Positions 45,301 through 57,300 of a DNA stretch of 64,000 nucleotides are shown here, piece by piece. The notes beneath the pieces were generated by a model. The model did not search any database, was not told where the DNA came from, and worked only from the letters and a program-made list of their open reading frames with translations. The stretch lies in assembly GCF_963678635.1 (NCBI RefSeq), contig NC_087071.1, positions 23,942,013-24,006,012 of the forward strand. Reading direction: 5' to 3'. Every line of letters starts with the position of its first letter. Within the stretch, counting starts at the first letter, position 1. The position numbers were made by a program, and so were the translations under genes. This DNA comes from Symsagittifera roscoffensis. Taxonomy: Eukaryota > Xenacoelomorpha > Acoela > Convolutidae.

Positions 45301-48300
45301 AATTGTATTATATAGTGAACATGGTTCTTTCAAGGATTTTAATCAGACAATCAAGAGCAATATTGGTCAGTAATTGTTTTCATCAACCCTAGATCCCTTG
45401 TTGTGATAATTTTTGCTCTTTTTAATCTATCGGGGAAAACGCCTTACAGGAGGGATTTGTTAATGAGCGAAGTTAATTAAGGAACGGTAGCAGGTGCCGA
45501 TTATTTAACCTAACATGTTGTTGATCTTGTCATATCCCGATGATGATTTATTATCGAGATTATGGATTATTGCCAGAAGATCGAGCTCTGTTACTGTATA
45601 CAAAAAATACAGAAGGCTCAGCTTGGCTCAAATATGTTGATTGTAGACAACCCGTGTTCTTTTTAAGGTCAGTGCCAATTTCTGAAAAAAAACAACTATT
45701 GCATTTTTCAGCAACATCAAATGTTAATGAGTATTGCAGTGCTGCAGACACGATTCCAGTATTGGCGCATCGGTATAATTTATGTTTTTTTCCCGCTTAA
45801 AACATTTAGTAGTTTAAAAAAACTTTTAGACTCCTATACAAGCAGAAAATTTCTAATGATTGTATTTTCTTTTTGCCCACTTTATTTCGTTTTCCAGCTT
45901 CACTCGCAATTGTTTGAAATTATCTGGTAAAAATAGGTTGTTCGGTTGATTTTTCCATAACTGCACTCCGTATTTGTGTTTATTCGCATGGGTGCATAAT
46001 ATGTAGTAATTTTATTTAAACTGCGGCAAAATTGTTAAATGACGAAGAAGGGTCAGAATTATAGTAAACTGCAACTTCAATTTCTTCTAATTAGGATTGC
46101 AAATCGCTATATACATGGCAGGTGATTGTTTATCTTTAACAAATTGTAGGTCACGAAAAGATTGATTTTCCCCGTTTTTATTTAAACTAGGTTGAGTCCA
46201 ATATAATAGGATCGGACAATGATCGGAAAAACTTTGGTACTCTAAAATATGAGGATCCATTTGATTTAAATTTAATGAAAAAATGAAATGATATAGACAG
46301 GTATTTAATGTTTCAGTAACTTTTGTACCACCTATTTTAAAGTCATTAGAGAAAATACAGCTCAGTTAGTTTTTGGATAGCTGATTAATGTTAAAAATAT
46401 CGATATTATAATCACCACAGATCATAAATGGTAACGACGGCGAAGTGTTATCTTCCAGAAAATCATCTAAATGATCGATAAAACCGTTTTCGTTCATTAT
46501 AGAAGAGTTGTACATCTCGGCAACTTTAAACTGATAGTTATCTTTTTCAATTGTCACTACAACGCATTTCTCGATGCGAGTGGGTATTGATTTCAAAAAC
46601 TTAAAGTCAGAGCGTATTTGTATCATAACGACACAAACACGTTTTTCCGATAGTAAAATGCGAATTTATTATAGCTGTCAATGAGACAGCATTTACAATC
46701 ATCATTTTCTGTTAACCAAGTTTCTGATAAGCATAAAATGGAAGGCGGAGACTCAAAACTGTATACTAATGCTTCCAGATCTTAAAGATGACCTTTCAGA
46801 GAGCGAACATTCATGTGTAGAAAAGAAAATTTTCGTTTCGGAGAGGGCCTCCACTTGGTAAAAAAAAACACCAGTAAAGCAACTCAAAACATCATCAAAA
46901 CTATAATCAAGTAGATGACCGCCTTCATACAGCCCGGTTATTTTTTTTTGGTATAATTATCATTTCTGTTCTGGAAGAAGACACTTTCCTCTTTGGAGCA
47001 AGCCGCCGCAATTCGCTTGTCAGTTTTCATCAGTTTGAGGAAATTGAGTCTCGCCTCTGTTAAATCTTCGAATATTTCAACATCTGTTCAGTTGGCGCTT
47101 CTTTTTCAAGAGATCCACTTTTGCAACTCGACAAAAACAAACAATGATGGTTTTTTTTTCGACCCGGTGGTCGATAGGCAATTGATATATCCGGCTTGGT
47201 GATCTTTGCTCCAATCTCATTTGCAATGTTCAGTACTTTATTTGTCGTCTCTTCCAATGATTCATGGCTCCCAATTTCCGCGTTGATGGCTATTCCGATA
47301 ACGAGAACATTTTCCCTTCTGTAGTAGCTTTCCAACAACTCGGCTTCAGATAGGCTTTTGAGGTTGCAGCAACTTTCTTGGGAGCATAGCTGTTTTTTTT
47401 TACTTCAGAGAGAACTTGTTTCTTCATGTCTTCTGTAGCACCATTGATCATATTTGCCATTCACTCTTTCATCTCATGTTTCAGATTATATCGTTGATCG
47501 ATACTTTGATGGTTGTCTGGATGAGCTGCACTAGGTTGTTATCCTCTGAAGTTTCCTGTTCGATGGGACTCAGAACTGTACATACTCGTTTGTGGCTCGA
47601 CTCAGAACTGTACATACTCGTTTCCAGCTCGACTTTGGGTGTCTGCCCTTCGTATTTTAGCGTGGAAATATTGTCTACGGCTTCGAAATGGGTTTCTGAT
47701 AGGGTGTTTGAATGGGTATCAGGATTTGAGACATTGTTGGATTGAATATCAGTCATGATCATTTACAGCTTCCGAAACTATTTAATAACTTTATCTTACA
47801 ATTAGGCTAACTTTACTTAAAAGAAATCACAAGTCAAACCGCAAAAAATCAATATTGAGCGTCAAAAAATTTTTAGAATTTTTCCTGAAAAAAAATCAGC
47901 AAGACCTATATAAGAGTACTCACTAGGTTCATAACTCTTAATAACGATTTTCTTTGAATCAATTCAAAAAAAACTAAAACTATGTTTAAAATAAAACTTT
48001 TAACCTGCTCTAAGAGATTTCTCAACCTCATGTGTCCCCATTTTTGAATGGAATCACCTGAAAATCTGCCTGGAACTGACCCGACCAATCGCACCTTCAC
48101 AGCCGAACAATCGTGGCTTTTTACAGTTTCAATCCAGCTATTCAAAGAATTCAATTTGTATGCCCGCAAATAATCTAGCAAGTCGTGTTGAAATCTATTT
48201 CTCGATTCAGAATTGATTGTAGTTGATGAACTCGTAGTTTCTGCACTACTTGACTGGTCATCAAGCGGAGGTAAAAGTGGACTGGTCCAGACGCCCTGAG

Positions 48301-51300
48301 TCTTTTGAGCCCAGTCATTTGGAACCATGTTGGCGGTGTGTATTACAACGCGCAATCCCTCGCCTGCAACAGACGGGTGTCATTTCGTTTTATTCAATGA
48401 AAAGATGGACCAGCCAGTACAGCTTTTTTCTCCTTAAGTTTTCATGAATGGAAAAAAATCATTAGCTTCAATGGTAGATTATCACAAGAAGGCTGTTTCT
48501 TTTCGATTACAAAAATTGAATGAACACTAAAAAAGATAGAATTCTCTTCTGGTTCGTTTACAACTTCAACTAGCGGCCCAGCTAAAATAAAGGGTACCTG
48601 TTTGAAAATTTCAAACTGGTTGTAATGATGCAGGATGGAATAGGTAATTTCAATAAGTTAAAAACTGGGCTTCACCTAAAACCTTGGTTGTTGCTCTATT
48701 AAAACATGAGTGAAAATTTTAGTGATTTTGGAAATTTTCCCAAGCATATTTTTTGTACAAATTTTAAGGCGTAGCATCTTATGCACTGAGGCTTCCCGCA
48801 TCATTTTGCTTCGATTAAACACATGATATCAGATTGAGCTGTTTTCGAGCAGCCAAAAAATTTCAAAAAACGGACAAAAAACCAAAACATTGAATTTGAA
48901 AGGCCACAAATTATTGTGAAAGAAAAATTGACTTGAACGCTTACACAGAAGAGCTTCGCACAACCCTTTCTCTTTAAAATGAAACCAAAATCTCATATTT
49001 GGCGAAGCAGTTTCCAAGACAATTAAAATACCTGCAAAAAAAGGTCGAAAACCAAAAAAATTAATTTTTCCGAGGATCACAACTTTTTCAGTAAAAAAAT
49101 TGGGCATAACCGTTTATGCACTGAGCTTTTCACAAATCACTCTATCCTATGAAACCAATATCTCAGATTCGGGAGGCTTGTTTTCGAGAAAAGTTTTAAA
49201 AAAATGAAAAATAACAGCCAAGAAATTGAAAATTTTACTTTTCCGAGGGCGAATACTTTCCGTGTAAGATAATTTGCTCGTATCGGCTTATGCAGGAAAG
49301 CCTATTCCAACCAGTTCACTTATTGAAATCAATATCTCAGATTTGGTAGGCTAGTTTTCGAGAGAAGTCAAAATAATAGAAAAACAATCAAAAAGTCACA
49401 GAAATTTTTCTTGTTAGAAAAATTGGGCTGATCCGCTTAAATAGAGGAGCTTCCCATAACCCGTATTTTCGATTGAAATCGAAAACTCAGATTTGCACGG
49501 GCAGTTTTTGAGAAAAGTCAAAAAGTTTCAAAGGATTCGAAATTTTTCCGATGGTCTAACTTTTTTTGTAAAAAATTGGCCGTAAACGGGCCGCGCTCAT
49601 AAAGGAGATCCTTCCACAACCCGTTCCACCCATTGAAACCAAAACCTCAGATTTATGAGGGTAGTTTTTGATAGAAGTTTCAAAAAACGGTAAAAAACTC
49701 TAAAATTTGACATTTCCGAGGGTCATAATTTTTGAGTAAAAAAAAAAGGTTTGTAACCGATTATGCAGGCAATCTTTTTACAACTCGCTCCAACCGTTGA
49801 AACCAAAACTTCAGATTCTGGAGGATAATTTTGGAGAAAAGTCAAAAAATTTCAAAAAACGGTTAAAAAATCGAATAGGCTTAAAAAATCGGTTAAAAAT
49901 CGAGGGCTATAATTTCTTGTGTAAAGAAACTCAAGGCCCAGCTAAAGCTGGAGGTGCCTGATTGATAATTTTTGAATATTTTGACTGATACAGATGAAGT
50001 AGATAATTTCAAAAATTTAAAAATTGGGTTTTACCAAAAACCTTTGTTGTTGCTCTATTAAAATATGCGTGAAAAATTTTTTGATTTTGGAATTATGCCA
50101 GAAATATAATTTTTAGTACAATTTTTATGGCATAGCATCTGATGCAAGGAGGCTTCACACAATCTGTTGCCTCGATTAAATCCTTGATATCAGATTGAAT
50201 TATTTTCGAGACAAGCAAAAAGCGGTCAAAAAACGAAGAAGTTGACTATTCCAAGAGTCATAACTTTTGTGTGAAAAATTTGGGCATAACCGTTTATGGA
50301 GGTGATCTTCCCACAACTCCTTCTCCCATTGAATCCGAAATTTCAATTATGGGAGCAGGTGCGGATCTAGGATTTTCTCGAGGTGGCGGATTTTCAAACA
50401 AACTTCAAAAATTTTCTCGACCTTTTCTTTTGGGTCGACCAAATTGATTTTTCCAGCCCTCTCAAAACGATAAAAAAAAGACCCTGTTTTGGCCACCAAA
50501 ATTTGTGCCGGAGGCAAAATTTTGAAAAAAAAAGGCCAGAAAAGGCATTTTTAGGCGTTTTCGAAACATTTTGACCAAAAAACGCGTTTTTTCTGCGCGC
50601 TCCCACACACTTTTTCGAAGGCTGAAAGGTAAAAGCAGCTTTGAGGATTAGACAGGCACACAGCGGAATGGGCGGAATTCTCATTGGTACCATTTTTCTG
50701 AAAATCAGTAGAATAGTTTTTGAGAAAAACTAAGTTTTAGAGAACAAAATTTTTTGAAAGAGAAAAAATTTTCCAAAGCGTTTCAAAAAAAAAAATCTAC
50801 ACTAAAAAATTGATTTTTTAAAAAACCTGTTTCTATAAAACAAGAATTTTCATAATACCGGTTTTTTTTATCAAACAGAAATCCTATCAACTGTTTTTTT
50901 TTGATGAAATTGCTTGAAATGAGGACTGTAATGGACTAAAATAAAAATTGTTTCATACAACATGGATTAGACTTGTTTTGAATCAGCATTAGATCGCAAA
51001 TCAGTTCTGAAATCATGACAGAAAATGAAATGAATACCTACTGAACAGGAGTAACATCATCTTCGTGTGATGTGTGCCATAGGGCATTGGCAGAGAAGCT
51101 TGTGCCAATGAGATGTTGGGGTAATTCACACACATTTCATGCAACTGGCCTAAATCAGCAGCGCACTAATCAAACCATCACCTGCTTACTAATAGCTTCT
51201 ATTAGTAAAAATACTTCTTGATATATTGGATGCTTCTGTTAAAAATACCAGATGATATTTTAAGTTGCCGATGCTTGCTTGATAAAATAACCGTCCAAGC

Positions 51301-54300
51301 CTTTCTAGTTTTCGAGATATCGCATTAGCTCGAGAAGTTTGATAAATTTTTTGAACACAAACTCCTTTTAATCTTAGATTGCAGTTTCGCATCGAAATAC
51401 GTCTATAAAAACTTATAAAAAAGAACTATTGAAACCAAAAAAAAAAAACAGTTTGGCTGCATATGACGTAATATAATATATAGTCTTTTTTTATACACAG
51501 TAACAAAAACTAAACAACAGATGAACTGTATCTGATAGATTTCAAAAAACTTTTTGAAATCAAAATAAACGTTGTACATGCAATTGCTTTTTAAATTTAA
51601 TATTTTCAAGAAATTAGGAGTTTGCAGCTTTTGGTAGTTTGGTAGTTGGCATTTTTGCGGATCTGGGTTTGTAAATGTTGTATGGACAGCTGAATAAATG
51701 ATAATCGTCGTGTGGCCCTAGATTGCAAACAGAGCATATATTTGCCTATTTTTGGTCGAATCTGTAGTTTTTTTTTCTTCTCGAAAATTCGCTGCAGATA
51801 TGGTAATTCCCAAAACTTACTGGGATGGCTTTTAAAGTAGTCTGTCAGTTTTTGCATGCAAGTGCTTCCCGTAATTTTTTTCGTTGCTTTCACTCTACGG
51901 ATTTTGGATTTTCAATTTCTTTGATTTGCACGCTCCGGAAGATGGCTTCCTAGAAAGAACTAATCGGTAAGCATTCCATTCTCGAAGAGGGAGAAGTCCG
52001 GGTTCATTGTGTAAAAAAATCTATGTTTGTGATTTTTAGACAGTCAGTTCTAGTTGTAAGTAATTGTTTTTGTTTGATTTCAAGTTTCGACCAGATGGGT
52101 GCGGCGTAGTTTATCACACTACAGCTGAATGCATCATGTCTGGTGTTTCTCTGAGCATCCCTCTTCATTACTTTAGTTTCGTACCATTCAATTTTTTTGG
52201 GATATTGTTACTGGACTCAATTTTTGCGCAAAAAAAAAGTTAAATGTTTTTCTTCCAAACTTGAATATTTTATGGTTTGTAAAATTTTTATTCTTGCAGT
52301 TGGGATTTTTGCAAGAATTGTATCGCAGTTGGGTGCTGATAATGATGAAACTATTTCATAAGATAAATCCAGTCCCAGTTTTCAAATCATCACTTCACCG
52401 GTAAAGAAGTGGAGCAATGAACACAAGCTACATTTGAAAGTGAAAAAAAAGCTCACACATTTTTGCCAAACTCGAAAAAAAACATGTTTCTTTTGGTAAA
52501 ACCATAGATAGACAGAATATACAGAAAGAGCTGGGCATTCATATATCTCACGCCTTTAAATCGAAATCTCATTTCAGGTAAGCAACAAGTAAAAAGCTAA
52601 GTTCTATTCATGTTGAAAATAATCTCAACGAAACTGAAACCAGGGAAAAAATTACAGCTAAACAAATTACAGCTAAATTCTCTCTCTCTCGCTCTAGCAA
52701 AAAAAAACCCGATCGTTGAATTTCTAACAAAATTCCGCGTCTATCCGACGTCTAGTCCTAGTTGCTTTTGCTGCTCGCATACATTCTATTGAGGATCGCA
52801 CAAAGGTAGCTGACTTGAGAAGCTTGCCCTCCAAAACTCGCATACAACTTCCTTGAGCGCGTTTAAGCTTTTACATAGTCTGACTTTCTGTTGTAGGCTC
52901 AGCGAGTGTGGTTAATTTCCCTAGATTACGAGGTGAACCAGAATGAATAATTCGCGATAGGTGAAAAGCAAATGTATCAAACAAAAATGAATAAAAAACA
53001 ATTTATTTAAAAATAAACTGCGGGTAAAAGATATAAATTATGGAAAAAAACATGCCTTAAAATTTCAACAAAAAATTCCAGCGAGCCATCCATACATTAA
53101 GACAATCATTCGTCCATCTAACACTCCATTTAGCAAACCATCTGGCCAGCAACCCAATTATTCAGCCATCCCTCCGTTTATCCAGCCATTCAACCAGTCA
53201 TTCATTCATCGTTCTATCTAGTTAACAACCCGTCCATCTAGCCAACCATTATGCAAACATTTATACACCGATCTAGTCATTTAATTATCCAACCATAAAA
53301 AAACTTTCAACCATCCATTCAATCATCCAGACATTAATTTGTCAATACGTCCATCCATCCATCTAACCACCACGCAAACATCCTTCCACCAATCTATCTA
53401 GTGATCCAAACAAACGGCGAGCCATCTTGGCAACGATCTAGCCCTTCAATTATTCAGCCAAATATCTATATGATGATTCATCATATCACCTATCTATCAA
53501 TGAACCCTTTCATTCAGCACACATTGCAATCCACCCATCAAGCCCTGTATCCATCTAGACAGCCATCCATTCAATCATTAAGCCATCGATACCTCTGGAA
53601 ATTCATTCAACCGTCGCATCTAGCAAGCAATCCATTCAGTCATCACTGCATTCATCTAATCATCGACTCAACCAGACATCCATTAACCTTGCCAGCCATT
53701 TCTATATCGAGCCTCCCATCTATAAGCGCATCGAACCAGCCATTCATCCGACTGACCGTCTAGCCATCCTTAATACATCCATCAGCCATCCGACTACCAC
53801 TTAGTCCAGCCATATATCAACCTAGCCATCCACCCAACATAGAGCCACCCATCACTACGTCCAGTTATTCATCCATCAATCCATATATTCGACAAAACTT
53901 CCAACCAGTCCTTCAAGCTTTTTTCTCGCAAAACGGAAAAACATTGTCGTTATACAGGAGCAGCTTTACCGGCAGTGGACCCGCTTCTTCTATTTACTTA
54001 GAGCCCACAGTCTGTAGGAGAATAACTTGCGATAGCTTGAAACTGAACGCATCAAACCAACAAAAGAATTAAGATGAAGTTACCTTACGCTGTTATTAGC
54101 TTTTCACCGTGACTAAATCATCCTATCAATTAAAACATGCTTGGTAAAAAAAACGGGTGTTGTAAACTTGTCAGGCCTAACTGCGGTGAAGGTGGAAGTT
54201 TGGGAAAAGTTGCTGAATGAGAAGGCGAACTGATAGTTTACTGTGACCCTCGGGTGGCTAAAGTTGCATGATGCAGCCAATGATTGTGTGGTGAAAAGAA

Positions 54301-57300
54301 GAGAGCGAGTGGGAACATTGTTTTCGGAAGTGTAGAAAGGATGCATTTGGGAAGACGAGCAGGATGACTGACCATAGTTTTTGATTTTTTCATCCGTTTG
54401 TTTTTTTAACTCTTCAAATTTTATAGCTTCATATTACCTGTTGTAACTAACAGTACTTTCACTAGACTATGATTTCCCGCCTATACATTTTCCACGATTC
54501 CAAGTGATGATGATAAAGGCGTATTTTCATCATCGGTTTTGTATCCTAGAACTCTTTTTTTTTCGAAATTTCTTTGTTTTACAGGGTCCATTTTGCGTTG
54601 AATATACAATTGTATAGCGGTTGGAAACTCAAAGTCAATTTTTCAATTGCAAAAAAACAAGGTCCGGCCGAGACTCAACCCCAGACCTTAGAAGGGCTGA
54701 TCATCAAACTTATGAATAAAAAACATTCAATTAAATGGAAATCGCACCAGCAGGAAGGTAAAAAAGCACGAGAAAAGAGGGAAACAAGAAAGAAAAAAGG
54801 AGCACCCAACGAAGAATGGAAAAGAAAAAAGAAAGAGATAAATGAATCAACAATAAACTGCACAGGTCTAAATGGCTCGACAGACTATCATAGTGGCGTT
54901 TTCTCCCATGAGGCACACGTAGAGGCTTTGGAGGAGGCGCACTGGAGAAACACGCGCGTCCATGGAACAAGTACGCCTAGTGTCAGCGAGAATAGCGGCC
55001 ACTTTGAGTTTTGATGGCCACGGCGGACCAACCCTCGAGCGTTTCGACTGCAAACGGCAAGAAAGTGATTCCTTGGTCCTCGCAAAATTTCGGTCCTCAG
55101 AATTTCATGTGTTGATCCCGGGGTCTCCGCCGCATGTGAGAGAACTGCAACGGGGCTGTCACGGTGACGTCAAAAGCAGCTTAGCGACAGCATTCCAAGT
55201 AGGAACAAAAATGTGGCCGGTTTTGGACCGCTCTCCACGAATTAGATTCCGTTGCTCTTTGAAGGGAGCAAGAGGGGCAGCTGTGGTAGCGTTCAAATTT
55301 AACATCCCTTCGTCTGCCGTGACCGGAGATCCGGCCACGATTCCGTCCGCAAGCAAAAACGTCGTCCCCAAGGACGTCCAGATTGCCAGAAGGACATACT
55401 GGGCACCTACGAGCAGACGCGAACAGAGGGAGGCCAATGCGGTATTTGACGGCAGCTTGGAACTCAGCTGTAAGTAGGTACAAGCCGAGACCTTTCATGG
55501 TGACAGCTGTAAGCCAAGCACCGGCGTAGGGCAGAGAGCGACTGCAGCCAAGCTTGCTCGCGGGAATCTGAGAGATACAAGAAAGCGTTATAGGTGGCCT
55601 ATTCGAGTTTTTCTTGGAACGTTTCTTGTGTAAAAGAGGATAAATAGGCGCTTCCGGACTGTTCACGGAAATCATTGGAGGCACGAACGAACTCTGGGGT
55701 ATCGGCGATAACGCATTCGGTGAGAAACGAGACCAAATGAGCTGACTGGCACGAAGAACCAAGGAAAGCAGTGATGTGTTGGTCGCGGTCTTGCTGAACA
55801 CCAAAATCACCATCCTTGATAGTCAAGGAAGACTGAGTCCAGGCGAGATCAGGAACAGATAAGCCAGCTATGACAGAAAAGGCATCGCGGAGGAGCTCAT
55901 CAAACACCTGCAGGAGAGCTGCGACAGGCTGAGAAGGCAGCAGAAGCAGAGAGATTACGTCAGCTTGGGAGCAGCGAGGCAAGTGTGAGTGATGCCAAGG
56001 GAGAGTTTTGAGTCATCCAGAGTGTCACTTTTCACGGCGTTTGGTGGCTTTCGAGCTGCGCTTGCCCATAGCTTTAATTGATAACTCAGTATCACGGATG
56101 CGAGCACCAAATCACTCGAAACATCAGATGCGGCTCTCGGGATGGGAGCAGCAATTGTCAAAACTCCACATGTACCCAAAACTCAATTGCCGTGCTTGAC
56201 TTTTAGGCCGAGGCGCAAGCATGGAAGGTGATAACTTCGAAGGCCTTAGCCAACTAGTCTACATCGCCGGCACAAATACCAGCAACAAGATGCCAGCAGT
56301 TAAGGGTGAAACCAGGGACTTCCGTCCCGAGAGTTTCGACACGGATGTGCAGGGTGACCGCAAAAATGGGAGGCTCTAGCGGGTCCCCCTGTTGAACTCC
56401 TGTCTCGCTGTTGAGATTGATATCCTTTAAAAGGAGACGACTTTGACGCCCGTAAGCAAACTCAACAAAGGCAGAGAGCCCAAGAAGACGACTGCGAACT
56501 TGAAAGAGAATTTCAGAGCTGTCTAGCGTGTTGAAAGCGTTCTCAAAATCAGACGTCTTGGTGACCATGTTAAAAGCACTTTTAGACAGTGATTTTCGTA
56601 GCGTGAAGGATGGCTTCTGAGTCACCACTAGAGGCGAATTCAAGCTAGTGAAGACACAGAAAAGCACGAGCTTCGGCACTGGCGGCTTCAGCCAGACACA
56701 TAGCAGTGAGCCTTCGGGGTACTTCTCCGACTGCAATAGGCCTGACATCAACTTTGGGTTTAGCATTGTCAAAGAAATTGGCATTGCCAAGTAACCGAGA
56801 GACTAGAAAACGCTTTCGAGGCTGCGAGGATGTTTGCAAAGCTGTTGATAGACTCTAGCGTCGTAGCAGCAGTCCGAGGAATAGGGCATTCAACGGCGTG
56901 AAAAAGTTCTCAGGAAAGAAGCGCAAAGGACCAGCTGCCGTTCCGCTGGAGAAACGTTTGATAGCTTTATGAACATCTCAAACTGGAAGGCAAGAGGAAA
57001 TTCATCCTGACTAGGAAGGACTGGAGAGTCGCCGACAGGACGAAGACTACGAAAATTATAAGCGACTCGTCACTTTAGGACACGAGGCCTTCATAGCACA
57101 GTGCTTCAGCTGCTCTACCAAGTTGGCTAAGACCTGCTACTTGTTTGCTCTGCGGATACTTAAGTAGGAAGAGAGTTTACCGTTTTTGTTCGTTCGCTTT
57201 ATAAAGTCTTTCAAAACCGTTAGACCAAATGAGTTTTTGATACATCAAGGGAGCATGAACAGGCGAGCCCAGTTTTTCAGGTTTTCAGTTGCTAAGGCGC

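Noticed and set aside
45540-45800. 86-codon plus-strand ORF in TDP1 intron 3
   Set aside because: Antisense to the LINE linker ([13 protein letters not shown] on the minus strand), which accounts for it.
53401-53763. 120-codon His/Pro/Ser-rich ORF
   Set aside because: Direct product of the CATC/CATT minisatellite.
54962-55477. 171-codon plus-strand ORF
   Set aside because: Lies opposite the recognisable LINE C-terminal region on the minus strand; no domain of its own.
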